Assembly: GCA_936450465.1 (NCBI GenBank)
Contig: OW388291.1
Coordinates: 86,039,099 to 86,103,098, forward strand
Origin: Gibbula magus
Lineage: Eukaryota; Mollusca; Gastropoda; Trochida; Trochidae
Length of the DNA stretch: 64,000 bases
Direction of reading: 5' to 3'
This document shows positions 22,667-34,253 of this stretch, in pieces. Position numbers and translations under genes: made by a program. How positions within the stretch are numbered: position 1 is the first letter of the stretch; every line of letters begins with the position of its first letter. The notes beneath the pieces are model-generated. The model saw only the letters and a list, made by a program, of their open reading frames with translations, ran no database searches and was not told the DNA's origin.

Positions 22667-23915
22667 TCGTTTAATCAAAGGGGTGTGTATATTGAGTTTG
22701 AGTGCTACCAAGGCCATTTCCATAACATTATACACGTTTATGTGAACTTGAGATTCGCAATTTCAAGTTTGCATTTTAAAAATGAATGTCTTGCAGGGGG
22801 GTAATTGAATTATTGAAATTCAGACTTAAGACATGCGTATCTTAGTGTTTTAATTTAACCAAGGACGTATATCCATCTAATTCCTTGATTTAACCCATGC
22901 AAATATGTTGTCTAGTAGTAATAATTCCTTCCTAGAATGCTTTATCATTATTTGATGGCACATGATCTATTTTGTGTCTTTTTAAATACGTGCGTGCAAA
23001 AATTTCATTGAAAATGTTTACATTAAACGATATACGTATTAGATACATTATATTATAATCTGCTAAAAAGAACCACTTTGAAAAAATTAAGACTTGTGTA
23101 GTTGGTAGATGCTTGCTGATGTTTTGAAGATCTGAACTTTCATTTAACAATAAATCTAATGAAGTTTGTTTACACGTATTTTAAATTTTGTTAACCACTA
23201 GTATCAAAATACTTTTTGTAAAATAATGAAGAGTGTATATAAAATGTGCCGGATATGTTGACAATACTTAAGAACATGTACGTGTAAACAATTATGATTA
23301 TGTCCATTTCAATGAGTAATATCGTAAGTTTTCTTTTTTGTGGCGCATTCGTAGCATAATAAATGATGCATGTCCACATGCTTGGCATGAGATTGCGAGC
23401 GTGTAGCCCGTTCCACGTGTGATTATGTAAGTGTTGTCTTCACCGCGAAACGGTTGACATGCAGATGTAATCAAGTGTGTCTGATGTTATCATAACAGCT
23501 CGCGTGCCGCCTTGTGTTGAGATTCACAGTATGAGTTCTGACAATGGAAGTGGGTAGGAATGTCGATTGCAACATTTCCAACTTGAAATATTTGTTTCGT
23601 TTCCTGAACACTTTGTCAGGGTTGTAAACAACTACAGATAACGCTACGGTGTTCGAGTAAATGACAACTTGAATGGAGACTTGAAAATAATTGAGCTTGA
23701 AAAGTTGAGGAAGTACTAATGGGATATCATCAAAGAAAAAGTTTCAGAATTATTAGATCACTTAAACTAAGGAAAATAAGACAATTGACTTTGATCAGAA
23801 AATAGTCTATGGTAATAGATGCTGTTTAGGTTATTAAGTATTACATGGAAGGTTATTATGTGTACTTTACGCAGTCAGGAAAATGATAATTGTTAAATAA
23901 AAGCATATTTGGTAT
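22667..23915. other. Part of block Y, no gene recognised
   Basis: AT-rich, shared with 43,865-45,119. Frames at 22,932 and 23,191 have no motifs. A phrase atgagttctgacaatggaag followed by a donor-like gtagga at about 23,532-23,560 (plus strand) could be a first exon but no promoter or next exon was found. Confidence 0.4.
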
Positions 23916-24382
23916 TGTTGGGTTCTAGGGTTCATTCTTCACTCGAAAAACGACAATTCACCATCTTCGAGTTATTTATTCCAATAGTCGAGGTTTTACA
24001 ATCGATGTAGATGTAGATTGACTGCAAAAATCGAAAAATCTATATTTAGTAACAGCGATTCACATGTTACACTTGTAATGCGAGTTATACACTTATTACG
24101 TAGAAATATGCTTTGTCATATGCTATATCGCTTGAAAAGTACCTTTCTAACATGACATATTATGCACATTGAATAAGTTAATACATAACATACCGTTTAT
24201 ATGCTCGAGTGTCGAGCCGAGGGTGAAGCATATCAAGAAGTCGAAAACATAAACAGAACATAACAGAGTTATCTCCCTTAGCGGGTTGCATACCACTATT
24301 AAAAAACTAAACGATCTTTCGAAGTAAATGAAGCGAACGAAATGAACTTATTTTAGCTCAAATTAAAATTCAAAATCCTACA
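23916..24382 (-). repeat. 3' LTR of the BEL/Pao element
   Basis: 467 bp, tgttgggttctaggg to caaaatcctaca on the plus strand. I see no difference from the other LTR. It contains the gagttatctccctt motif common in molluscan repeats. Confidence 0.97.
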
Positions 24383-24481
24383 TTCCGACCCCCTAATTGT
24401 GGAGGATAAACGTAACAATTACTATAAACAGTCTCTGATAATCGTCCCGTTTCTGATAGTTCACATTCATCTTTTGAACAG

Positions 24482-27400
24482 TCATTTTAGTTGTTCATCT
24501 GTTTCGATGACAACGCAGAGTTTGTCCACAGGACGCTTCAGCGTCCCATTTTGTGTCTTCACAGTTACAACTCGAACGTGACCCCTTTTGTCCGGGAACA
24601 CGTCCAGGACTCGTCCCAAACACCAGGCGTTTCGAGGAAGGTTGTCCATTACCAGGACAACATCGTTCACGGCAACATTCTTTTCTTCGCGAGTCCACTT
24701 CTGTCGCTCCTGCTGCATAGTTATGTACTCACGTGACCATCGATGCCAGAAGATGTCTGATAGGTACTGTATCTGTCGCCATCTTCTTCTGGCATAACAA
24801 TCGTCTTTGCAGAAGGATCCTGGAGGCAGCTGTGGATTGCCGCATAGAAGCAGAAGGTGGTTTGGCGTGAGTGGGGTCAGGTCGTTTGGGTCACTGGACA
24901 CAGTTGTGATCGGGCGATTGTTGATAATCGATTCAACCTCACAAAAAACTGTTTGGAGGCCTTCATCATCCAAGCGAATGACTTGATCGTGTAGAATGGA
25001 ATACAGGATTCGTCTAATTGTTCTGATCATTCTTTCCCATATCCCTCCATGATGGGAACCTGAAGGCGGGTTGAATTCCCATTCTACTCCCCTCTGTGTA
25101 CATTCTTTGTTGATTTGCTGCAAATTCCACTTTTGGATCTCTTCTCTCAACTCCCTTTCGCATCCAACGAGGTTTGTACCGTTATCTGATCTGATCCGGT
25201 GTGGATATCCTCTTCTGGCGAAGAAGCGACGGAAGGCATTGATGCAAGAGCTAGTGTCGAGGGTGAAAGCTAATTCAAGGTGCACAGCTCTAACTGTCAA
25301 GCAAGTAAACACAACTCCATATCGCTTGACAGTTGCACGACCTCTTTTTGTGAGAAAAGGTCCAAAGAAATCGACACCAACATTTGAGAATGGTAGTTGG
25401 TCCGATTTAAGTCTATCGAATGGGATATCAGCCATCTTCTGTACCTTCTGTTGTGCATTGTATTTTCGACAAACTACGCATCTGGAGATGATGCCTTTTA
25501 TGAGGTAACCTGCTCTAATGATCCAGAACTTCTGTCGTAATTGGCTGAGCATTGCTGCCTTTCCCATGTGTCCGACACTTGTGTGACAATGTTCTATTAT
25601 CAACTTTGACGCAGGAGAATCCTTTGGCATCAAGACTGGATGCTTCACTTCATATGGAATAAGGGCATTAGATAGTCGTCCACCTACCCTTATCACACCG
25701 TCGACAAGAACTGGATCTAGTTTTCTTATCTGTTTGTTGATTTCAGATTGTCCTGAACCTGTACTTTCCAGTTTCCTAAGGAGCTGTGGGAAGTGCCTCT
25801 TCTGAACATACTTGACAATGGCTAACTCGGCTTTCTGAAGCATTGTCACTGACAGGTACGTATTTTTGGTTTCAGTCGAAGTTGGCGTTACATCGTTTTG
25901 TTCCATGCGAAGCAACAATTTCTGTCTTTTCGATACTTTCTTCTGCAGGGTCTTCTTCAAGAACAGATAGACGCTGACTATTCTTTTCAGTTTCATCCAA
26001 GAGGAGCTGTAGTTGAGGAGCCTCTCTACTGAATCTTCGTACTCACTTGTCATGGTGGCATTAACAGTTTTCTTGACTTCAGGGTCATCAGAGCTAATCT
26101 CTGATGGTACGTTCTGCGATGGCCAGTCCCCACTTGACCTCCAGAGGAATGCGGGTCCCTCGAACCACTGGCTCATCTGCACAAATGCATCATAGCTCAA
26201 CCCGCGAGATGCGGCATCGGCAGGATTCACTAGGGTTGGCACATACTGCCACTGCTGGGGTTCCGATCCGTCTCTGATGACTTCGATTCGGTTGGCTACG
26301 AATGTTCTGAAGCGAGAAGATTCATTCCTGATGTATCTGATCGTGCTCATACTGTCCGTCCAGAAGAACGTTTTGTGAATTTCATACTGTAGTTCTCTCT
26401 TGATGACGTGAGCGAGTCGAACAGCTACACATGCAGCGGTCAATTCCAGTCTTGGGATAGTGACGGTCTTTAGTGGCGCTACTCTTGCCTTCGACATAAT
26501 CAGCATGCAATGTACATTGTCAACTTCGTAGGTGAATCTCAGATATGCCGCGACACCATATCCTTGGTTGCTGGCATCGGCGAAGATGTGTAGCTGACAA
26601 GACGTTTCTTTATCAAGATCATCGGGTTTGTAGCATCTTGGAATGCTGATTTCTTGTAGGCGTGGAAGATCCGATATCCACTGTTTCCAAAGTCTGCAAT
26701 GGGAACCAGTCACTTGTTCGTCCCATCCTAGCTTGAGGCGGCACATGTCTTGAAGTAGCATCTTTGCTTTTAGAACATATGGCGATACCAATCCGAGCGG
26801 GTCGTATAACGATGATACCACAGACAGTATCTTTCTTCGGGTACACTCTGTAGATTTAGGATTGACTGTGAATCCAATTGAGTCATTGTGTATCGTCCAT
26901 GTAACACCCAGTGCTGCCTCTGTGATGTCGCCAGCTGCAAGTTTGTCAAGTTCAAAGTCTTTTACTTTCACAGCTCTGTCTTCAGGGGCAATTTCTCTCA
27001 ACACTTCTTCGCTGTTGCTTGTCCACTTTGTAAGACGGAAACCACCTTTCTGGCAGAGGGATGAAACTTGCTTTACAGTTGAAACCGCTTCAGTCACAGT
27101 TGCCTTTGATGCCAAGCAATCGTCGACGTAAAAGTTGTCCCTTATGATCTGCGATATTTCAGGTTCAAAGTCCTTCTCATTATCATCCGCAGTTTTCAGC
27201 AGGGCGGCGTTAGCACAACTGGGCGAAGAAGTGGTGCCAAACATGTGTACCTTCATTCGGTACCTTGCAGGTGATGTGTTGAAGTCCCCGTTTGGCCACC
27301 ATAGAAAGCGTTGGTAATTCCAATGATGTTCAGGTACGAGAACTTGGTAGAACATGGACTCTATATCGCCCATTACTGCATACCTTTCCTGTCGAAACCT

Positions 27401-30391
27401 CATCAGGACACCAATCAAGCTATTCGTAAGGTCGGGACCAGAGAGCAACTGTTCGTTGAGGGATGTGCCTGCATAGATTGCGGCACAGTTGAATACGACT
27501 CGCAACTTCTTTTTCTTGGGATGGTACACCCCGTGGTGAGGGATGTACCACTTCCGTCCGTAGCTAGGTTCTGGTTCGTTATCAGGGATAACTTCAGCAT
27601 AGCCCTTTTCGCACACGTTCTCCATGAAGGAAGCATACTCCTGGTGAAACTGTGTGTCCTTTTCCATGCGTTTCTTGAGTCCAGATAAGCTCTTGTAAGC
27701 GAGAGAATAGTTATCCGGAAACATCACTTCTTGGTCTCTAAACGGTAAGTCAATCTCATAATGTCCATTTCTCAGCTTAATTGACTGCTCAACTCTGTTC
27801 ATGAACATCTTGTCTTCTTGCGAGAACTGCTTATGATCATCTATTGCCCTTTCTGGAAAGTCGATGTTGTATGAATGTCGAACCATGCGATCCAATTGCT
27901 GAAGTTCCTCCATCTCTTGGATTGCTACTATTTCCGTCCTGTTCATGGTACATTTCGAAAACTGGACTGTCTCGCTGGTCGCTCCATGTCTAGGTAGGTT
28001 CCACAATGCCCATCCTATACGTGTTCTTGTAGCATGTGGCGAATGTTCCTCTCCAATTCTTACGTCTATTGGGGTGTAGGCATCTGCGACGTTATTGCCT
28101 ATCAAAAGTCCAACTTCCGCATCTAGTTGAGGAATCTGTATTTCATGGAGGTGTGGCCATTGAGATATATCTTCCATGGTGGGAATGTGTGCCTTTGACA
28201 CAGGTAGCTTGTCGATTGTGTACAGAGTTGGCAAGTCAACATGAGTGTCCATCGAGATACTACACGCTGTAAGTCCGCTTACTGCGTGAGTGTCAATTGT
28301 CCTTGGGTGACCCATGCTGTCAATACTTATCTTCATTGGTTTTCCACTGGCGTTCAGCTGTCTCATCAGATCTGTGGTACAAAATGAAGCACTGCTGCCG
28401 GGATCGAGGAATGCATATGTCTCCACTGCATGTATTCCACCAGTCATCTTAAGCTTCACTGGGACAATTACCATAGTGCAGGCACTGTCTGAGGTCGCGC
28501 CGACCCCCATATCCTCATGTATGCAGGAACTGAAGGTACTTGCTTGCATCTCTTTTGGTAATGGTCTATCAAGGTGGAAAAGTGTATTATGTCTCCTTTG
28601 ACATGATGTACAAGTTATGTTTGCTTGACAATCTCTACTTCGGTGTCCTTTCTTTAGACATCTAAAGCAAAGTCCTTCATCTTTAACAAACTTGGTCTTT
28701 TCCACAAAGTTTGATTCTCTAAAGCCTCTACAGCCATCGATGATGTGATCTGCAGCGCCACAGTATATGCAGCTTGGGGTCCGAGGAGTAGTTGCTGTGT
28801 CCTGGGCTGGTGTTGGAAGGGAAGCTTGAGGTTTATCAGGTAGCTTGTGTGCCTTCTCGTTCTGTGTTTTTGGTGTCTGTACTCCTGTGACCATGGAGAG
28901 TTTGGGTTTAGATTGCCAGTTCCTAGACGTCTTCTGGCTTCCCTTGATTCGTCTGTCATTCGTCTGTAAAGCGTCTCTTCCAAACACGGGGTCGTTTGCT
29001 TTTCTTGATTCTCTTTTCAAAAGAGTGACAAGGTTTGAAAACTTGATTTCCTGACCAGTGTCTCGTAAAGTTTGGACGAGGGTTCTAAACTTTTCCTGGT
29101 ATGAGTAGGGAAGTTTCATAACTAGCTTTTTCAAGTTCTCCTTGTTGTCTAAGACATCACTTTCAACAGCATGCTCACATTCTGAAAGAAATACTGTGAA
29201 CTTGTCCAGAGCCTTTGGGTCGTCAGGTTTAATCGTTGGCCAGTCTAAGGCCTTTCCTATGAAGGCACTGACGATTATCTCTTCATCACCATACCTTTCC
29301 TTCAACTCTTTCATTGCCGCAGGGAAGCCTTTGTCCGAATTCAAGTATCCGTAACTGCTAACGATTGCCTTAGCTTCGCCGGAGGTGTACTGTTCGAGGT
29401 AGTTCAGGAGTTCATCATTGTCTACTGTGTTCAACATAATTCTTGATTTGAATTGTCTCATGAATTTTTTATATTCCAGCGGGTTTCCATTGAAAATTAT
29501 GATGTCGGACACCGGCTTCTTGAGTTGCTGGACAATGGAAACAATCTCCTGGTTTACCAAATTGCTATTTGCAACAGGATCAGGTGGTTTGTTCTTGCCG
29601 CTGGGAGCTTTGGCACCTGTAAGGATAAGGGGAGGTTTGACTTTCGATTTTGTTGAAGATTGACTTGAAGATTGACTACGGAGACTATCACCTTCGAAAT
29701 CAATAATAACTTTGCGCCTTGCATCTGACATTGCCATTTCGGTTTTAATGTCTAACTTTTCTTCCTCCATTGTGAGTCTGATTTTCTCTAGTTCCAGTTT
29801 CTGTTTTTCAAGTTCTATCCTCTGTTTCTCTTCAAGTGCTGCTTCCTTTGCCTTCAGCTCTGCCATCCTTTGTTCTTCCTTCAATCGCGCTGAGGAGACA
29901 TGAGAAGAAACAGATCTTGATTTTCGAGAAGAACGGTCCAAGCTCAACTTCATGTCGTTCTCTTTTGCCTGTTTCTGCCGCTCTGATTCCTTGTCTTGTA
30001 ACCACTTGTCAACTTTCCTCTTGAAACACTGTTCATTATCAATAAATGTTTCCAATGTAGAAAGTTTTGTGTAAATTGCTTCTGAAATATCTGCTTCAGG
30101 TGTCGTAACTACTCTAGAAAAATCATTTCTTTCCTGAAGAATTCTCTCAAAAACATTTAACCAGTCAGTATACATAGATCTAACGTGTTCATAGTCTGAC
30201 CATTCACATTCAGTGTCTAAGAGTGGTAAAATAGCACTTTCTACTTTTTTAATCTTATCACACAGCTGTTTCAAGTGTTTGTTCTTAATGTCTAAGTAAT
30301 ACTGTAAACCCTTTGGTGTCAAAGTTCTTTTACGTGTCGATTCATCACCATTTGGTCCCAAATTCGAGTCAAAATCCTCTTCCTCAGCCAT
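24482..30391 (-). CDS. BEL/Pao Gag-Pol polyprotein
   Basis: One intact ORF of 1,969 residues, usual for the family. From the N-terminus: charged coiled coil (about 160-220); DUF1759-type Gag region with IIIFNGNPLEYKKFMRQF (about 300); two zinc knuckles (CIYCGAADH about 540; CFRCLKKGHRSRDC about 570); aspartic protease (AFLDPGSSASF, about 660, with DPG where DTG is common); RT with DIESMFYQVLV and catalytic YVDD (about 1,087); RNase H with HIFADASNQGYG (about 1,270); integrase with an H2C2 finger (HCHTSVGHM to CVVCRKY, about 1,600-1,640) and a DDE core (GVDFFGPF, RSDNGTN, GGIWERM at about 1,672, 1,739 and 1,784); and a basic C-terminal tail (VVTVKTQNGTLKRPVDKL). These produce the particle, mature it, copy the RNA and insert the cDNA. 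The start MAEEEDFD is the first Met after the leader. No envelope gene was seen. Confidence 0.96.
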   Translation of the reverse strand: MAEEEDFDSNLGPNGDESTRKRTLTPKGLQYYLDIKNKHLKQLCDKIKKVESAILPLLDTECEWSDYEHVRSMYTDWLNVFERILQERNDFSRVVTTPEADISEAIYTKLSTLETFIDNEQCFKRKVDKWLQDKESERQKQAKENDMKLSLDRSSRKSRSVSSHVSSARLKEEQRMAELKAKEAALEEKQRIELEKQKLELEKIRLTMEEEKLDIKTEMAMSDARRKVIIDFEGDSLRSQSSSQSSTKSKVKPPLILTGAKAPSGKNKPPDPVANSNLVNQEIVSIVQQLKKPVSDIIIFNGNPLEYKKFMRQFKSRIMLNTVDNDELLNYLEQYTSGEAKAIVSSYGYLNSDKGFPAAMKELKERYGDEEIIVSAFIGKALDWPTIKPDDPKALDKFTVFLSECEHAVESDVLDNKENLKKLVMKLPYSYQEKFRTLVQTLRDTGQEIKFSNLVTLLKRESRKANDPVFGRDALQTNDRRIKGSQKTSRNWQSKPKLSMVTGVQTPKTQNEKAHKLPDKPQASLPTPAQDTATTPRTPSCIYCGAADHIIDGCRGFRESNFVEKTKFVKDEGLCFRCLKKGHRSRDCQANITCTSCQRRHNTLFHLDRPLPKEMQASTFSSCIHEDMGVGATSDSACTMVIVPVKLKMTGGIHAVETYAFLDPGSSASFCTTDLMRQLNASGKPMKISIDSMGHPRTIDTHAVSGLTACSISMDTHVDLPTLYTIDKLPVSKAHIPTMEDISQWPHLHEIQIPQLDAEVGLLIGNNVADAYTPIDVRIGEEHSPHATRTRIGWALWNLPRHGATSETVQFSKCTMNRTEIVAIQEMEELQQLDRMVRHSYNIDFPERAIDDHKQFSQEDKMFMNRVEQSIKLRNGHYEIDLPFRDQEVMFPDNYSLAYKSLSGLKKRMEKDTQFHQEYASFMENVCEKGYAEVIPDNEPEPSYGRKWYIPHHGVYHPKKKKLRVVFNCAAIYAGTSLNEQLLSGPDLTNSLIGVLMRFRQERYAVMGDIESMFYQVLVPEHHWNYQRFLWWPNGDFNTSPARYRMKVHMFGTTSSPSCANAALLKTADDNEKDFEPEISQIIRDNFYVDDCLASKATVTEAVSTVKQVSSLCQKGGFRLTKWTSNSEEVLREIAPEDRAVKVKDFELDKLAAGDITEAALGVTWTIHNDSIGFTVNPKSTECTRRKILSVVSSLYDPLGLVSPYVLKAKMLLQDMCRLKLGWDEQVTGSHCRLWKQWISDLPRLQEISIPRCYKPDDLDKETSCQLHIFADASNQGYGVAAYLRFTYEVDNVHCMLIMSKARVAPLKTVTIPRLELTAACVAVRLAHVIKRELQYEIHKTFFWTDSMSTIRYIRNESSRFRTFVANRIEVIRDGSEPQQWQYVPTLVNPADAASRGLSYDAFVQMSQWFEGPAFLWRSSGDWPSQNVPSEISSDDPEVKKTVNATMTSEYEDSVERLLNYSSSWMKLKRIVSVYLFLKKTLQKKVSKRQKLLLRMEQNDVTPTSTETKNTYLSVTMLQKAELAIVKYVQKRHFPQLLRKLESTGSGQSEINKQIRKLDPVLVDGVIRVGGRLSNALIPYEVKHPVLMPKDSPASKLIIEHCHTSVGHMGKAAMLSQLRQKFWIIRAGYLIKGIISRCVVCRKYNAQQKVQKMADIPFDRLKSDQLPFSNVGVDFFGPFLTKRGRATVKRYGVVFTCLTVRAVHLELAFTLDTSSCINAFRRFFARRGYPHRIRSDNGTNLVGCERELREEIQKWNLQQINKECTQRGVEWEFNPPSGSHHGGIWERMIRTIRRILYSILHDQVIRLDDEGLQTVFCEVESIINNRPITTVSSDPNDLTPLTPNHLLLLCGNPQLPPGSFCKDDCYARRRWRQIQYLSDIFWHRWSREYITMQQERQKWTREEKNVAVNDVVLVMDNLPRNAWCLGRVLDVFPDKRGHVRVVTVKTQNGTLKRPVDKLCVVIETDEQLK

Positions 30392-30562
30392 AGTGTCAAT
30401 AGAGCCGTAACAACTGGGTTGAACTGTAGAGCGTCATCAGCGAGCGGCCTGCTAGCTTGTGTTTACATCCCCGTGAGGCGGTCGAACTGTAGTGCGAGGA
30501 AAGCGTGCAGCACGGGTCGGCGAATGTATGCTTCTAATTTCGAATACAGCAAACGTCAATAA

Positions 30563-31029
30563 TGTTGGGTTCTAGGGTTCATTCTTCACTCGAAAAACGA
30601 CAATTCACCATCTTCGAGTTATTTATTCCAATAGTCGAGGTTTTACAATCGATGTAGATGTAGATTGACTGCAAAAATCGAAAAATCTATATTTAGTAAC
30701 AGCGATTCACATGTTACACTTGTAATGCGAGTTATACACTTATTACGTAGAAATATGCTTTGTCATATGCTATATCGCTTGAAAAGTACCTTTCTAACAT
30801 GACATATTATGCACATTGAATAAGTTAATACATAACATACCGTTTATATGCTCGAGTGTCGAGCCGAGGGTGAAGCATATCAAGAAGTCGAAAACATAAA
30901 CAGAACATAACAGAGTTATCTCCCTTAGCGGGTTGCATACCACTATTAAAAAACTAAACGATCTTTCGAAGTAAATGAAGCGAACGAAATGAACTTATTT
31001 TAGCTCAAATTAAAATTCAAAATCCTACA
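30563..31029 (-). repeat. 5' LTR of the BEL/Pao element
   Basis: 467 bp, matching 23,916-24,382 throughout by eye. Being the upstream LTR for the minus-strand element, it should hold its promoter; no standard TATA box was assigned. Confidence 0.97.
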
Positions 31030-31034
31030 GGTAT

Positions 31035-32861
31035 CAAAGTGAAGGCGATTATATGTTCTTTACGAATATATAGGTTTAATATTCATAGCACCTCCCTTAT
31101 AATAGGTACGCGCTAGTGAATAGATAGTTCTCTATGGTCAACATATGTCTTGAGGACGTTTTTCACATCGCCGTCAGGAAAAGGATAATTGTTAAATAAA
31201 ATCCTATTTGGTATCATATTAGAGGCAATTTTTGTGTAAGAATATACAAGTTTGATATTCATAACACCTTCCTTATAATAGGTACGCGTTAGTAGATATA
31301 TCAACCCAATCGTGTATTTCCTTATGTATAGATCTATAGTTCTCTATGGTGAACATACGTTTAAAGGACGTTTTTCACATCACCGTCTAGTAACGGAAAA
31401 TTGTCAAATAAAAGCATATTTGGTATCAGATTGAAGGCGATTATGTGTACTTTAAGAATATATAAGTGTTATATTCATAGCATCTTTTTTATTGTAGGTA
31501 CGCGCTAGTGGATAGACTCACCCAATCGTGTCCTTCCTGATGTATAGACAGTTCTCTATGGTGAACAACCGTTTAAGGGACGTTTTTCACATCGCCGTTA
31601 GGAAACGGATAATTGTTAAATAGAAGCATATTTGGTATCAAAGTGAAGGCGATTATGTGTTCTTTACGAATATATAGGTTTAATATTCATAGCACTTTCC
31701 TTATAATAGGTACGCGCTAGTGGATAGACCCACCCAATCGTGTCCTTCCTAATGTATAGACAGTTCTCTATGGTGAACAACCGTTTAAGGGACTTTTTTC
31801 ACATCGCCGTCAGGAAACGGATAATTGTCAAATAAAAGCATATTTGGTATCAGATTGAAGGCGATTATGTGTACTTTAAGAATATATAAGTGTAATATTC
31901 ATAGCACCTTCCTTTTTATAGGTACGCGCTAGTGAATAGACCCACCCAATCGTCTCTTTATTGATGTATAGATAGTTCTCTATGGTGAACAACCGTTTAA
32001 GGGACGTTTTTCACATCGCCGTCAGGAAACGGATAATTGTCAAATACAAGCATATTTGGTATCAAAGTGAAGGCGATTATGTGTTCTTTACGAATATAAA
32101 GGTTTAAAATTCATAGCATCTTCCGTATTGTAGGTACGCGCTAGTGGATAGACTCACCCAATCGTGTCTTTCCTGATGTATAGACAGTTCTCTATGGTGA
32201 ACAACCGTGTAAGGGACGTTTTTCACATCGCCGTCAGGAAACGGATAATTGTTAAATAAAAGCATATTTGGTATCAAAGTGAAGGCGATTATGTGTTCTT
32301 TACGAATATATAGGTTTAATATTCATAGCACATTCCTTGTTGTAGGTACGCGCTAGTGAATAGACCCACCCAATCGACTCTTTCCTAATGTATAGACAGT
32401 TCTCTATGGTGAACAACTGTTTAAGGGACGTTTTTCACATCGCCGTCAGGAAACGGATAATTGTCAAATAAAAGCATATTTGGTATCAGATTGAAGGCGA
32501 TTATGTGTACTTTGAGAATATATAAGTGTAATATTCATAGCACCTTCCTTTTTATAGGTACGCGCTAGTGAATAGACCCACCCAATCGTCTCTTTCCTGA
32601 TGTATAGATAGTTCTCTATGGTGAACAACCGTTTAAGGGACGTTTTTCACATCGCCGTCAGGAAACGAATAATTGTTAAATAAAAGCATATTTGGTATCA
32701 AAGTGAAGGCGATTATGTGTTCTTTACGAATATATAGGTTTAATATTCATAGCACATTCCTTGTTGTAGGTACTTGCTAGTGAATAGACCCACCCAATCG
32801 ACTCTTTCCTTATGTATAGATAGTTCTCTATGGTCAACATACGTTTAGAGGACGTTTTTCA
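31035..32861. repeat. 212-bp satellite array, copy 1 (about 9 units, cut by gap)
   Basis: Units of about 212 bp contain tgaaggcgattatgtgt, attcatagca, ggtacgcgctagtg, agttctctatggt, acgtttttcacatcgccg and aataaaagcatatttggtat. Two subtypes occur, ttctttacgaatatatagg and tactttaagaatatataagt. The second unit is shorter (about 176 bp). The BEL/Pao insertion is in the first unit. The array runs straight into the N gap, so its true length is unknown. Confidence 0.95.
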
Positions 32862-33061
32862 NNNNNNNNNNNNNNNNNNNNNNNNNNNNNNNNNNNNNNN
32901 NNNNNNNNNNNNNNNNNNNNNNNNNNNNNNNNNNNNNNNNNNNNNNNNNNNNNNNNNNNNNNNNNNNNNNNNNNNNNNNNNNNNNNNNNNNNNNNNNNNN
33001 NNNNNNNNNNNNNNNNNNNNNNNNNNNNNNNNNNNNNNNNNNNNNNNNNNNNNNNNNNNNN
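32862..33061. other. Assembly gap, exactly 200 N
   Basis: 200 unknown bases, a round number usual for scaffold joins of unknown size. Satellite lies on the left and a TC microsatellite on the right. Confidence 0.99.

Positions 33062-33117
<56 letters not shown>
33062..33117. repeat. (TC)n microsatellite
   Basis: About 56 bp of TC dinucleotides with one CC break, directly after the gap. Confidence 0.97.
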
Positions 33118-33120
<3 letters not shown>

Positions 33121-34253
33121 ACAACAAGTATGTATTCAATACAGCATAATAAGTACACCATTCTCATTTACTCTTCTAATTTAAACAATATCATTGCATA
33201 AACTGTCTAAAACTGCGCTGTTGGAACCGTAATTCTTTGTTATATTTAACCCTTTTCGCATTTCTTCTTATGAGTTGATTAACTCAATTAGGGCTCATTA
33301 ACAAGATACCAAACAGGTGTAAGTCATTAACTGCCGAAACTGCACCGGCTCGTTAACAACGGTGAGAATGACCGACGGTTGAGAAGGCATAAGCGAATAC
33401 ACAAAGAATTCGATAATACACACTTGTGTATTCAGAACCCTCTTTAGGTCATAAATGTTGCAAGATGGACGCTTGCTTAAACTAAGGGAGTATTTTTGGT
33501 GCATTGCGTGAAATAAGGAGTAGATGGTATAGTTTTACTGATTTAACAACTTTGCAATATAAAATGTACCCATTGATTTGATTTACCAGCGAGTAATAAA
33601 CTACATTTACAAGTTTGTTAGCGGGGTATTGCACTTGCAGTTGGTTTTATATTCCGATATGGATGACATTATTGAATGCTTGTTTCCATAGGATACATGT
33701 TGGCTATCAGCCCGTGTAACATACATCTTAGTTTCACAGAATTGCAATATTTACTGGCATATAGCACAGGTAATCATTTACAGTATTGGTTAACAAGAGG
33801 CTACAGCTATGAATTGTGGGGTTTGCGTTATACTTATGAGATAAATTTGTTTTTTTTCTAAAATGACTATAGGCATTACATACAATCCCTATGAATCTTT
33901 TAGTACGTTCATGTGACCTGTACACACTCACGTCAGGCAGGTAATAGTTTATCCACGGACGTGACCGTTACATGTATATAGAAAGTATATGGTAAAGGAT
34001 TAAAGTTTGTTGTAATATGCTGTTCTTATCATTCGGTCTTGAATGGTTCTGTACATTCATGTGTTATTCATGTCTACTGAGAAAGCTTTAAGTATTATTA
34101 ACGCATTATTTTGACAATAACAACAGTATACGCACCCAAAGGAGTTGTTCAACTATATATGTGTGTAACATTAATTTTAAACAATTGGTTTTCTAGTGGA
34201 ATCAGATTTTATACAAAGTCTTCATGTTTGGTATTCTGTGCTGTAGGGAACAT
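33118..34253. other. Intergenic, no gene recognised
   Basis: AT-rich sequence. Short frames at 33,298, 33,676 and 34,111 have no motifs. Confidence 0.5.

Larger units (their letters stand above)
23911..31034 (-). mobile_element. Complete BEL/Pao LTR retrotransposon with target duplication
   Basis: Two 467-bp LTRs (23,916-24,382 and 30,563-31,029), read by eye without a difference, start TG and end CA and enclose one 1,969-codon ORF on the minus strand. The 5-bp target ggtat is duplicated at 23,911-23,915 and 31,030-31,034. The empty site is preserved in the second copy of block Y at 45,115-45,119, which proves the boundaries. Matching LTRs, intact ORF and complete structure point to a very recent insertion that could still be active. 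The 3' polypurine-like stretch (minus aattagggggtcggaa) borders the left LTR. The sequence inside the 5' LTR could not be matched to a tRNA primer. Confidence 0.97.
17506..32861. repeat. Duplicated block Y, copy 1 (interrupted by BEL/Pao, ends at gap)
   Basis: Starting at gttctctgttctcta, this region is nearly identical to 38,703 onward in the same orientation. The offset is 21,197-21,204 bp up to 23,915. The match resumes after the BEL/Pao insertion (31,035 aligns with 45,120) and continues into the 212-bp satellite until the N gap. Differences are scattered single substitutions and a few short indels. The block includes the whole SGNH gene. It may be a segmental duplication or the other haplotype of the same locus. 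Confidence 0.9.

Noticed and set aside
25071..25508. Plus-strand ORFs inside the BEL/Pao coding region
   Set aside because: They are antisense shadows of the polyprotein, with no motifs of their own.
24482..30391. Endogenous retrovirus
   Set aside because: Domain order, 5-bp target duplication and integrase type fit BEL/Pao; no envelope-like frame is present between integrase and the 3' LTR.
31035..32861. CRISPR-like array
   Set aside because: Units are 212 bp and similar over their full length, with no unique spacers; the genome is eukaryotic. It is a satellite.
32830..33201. ORFs across the N gap
   Set aside because: They consist of unknown bases and a TC microsatellite.
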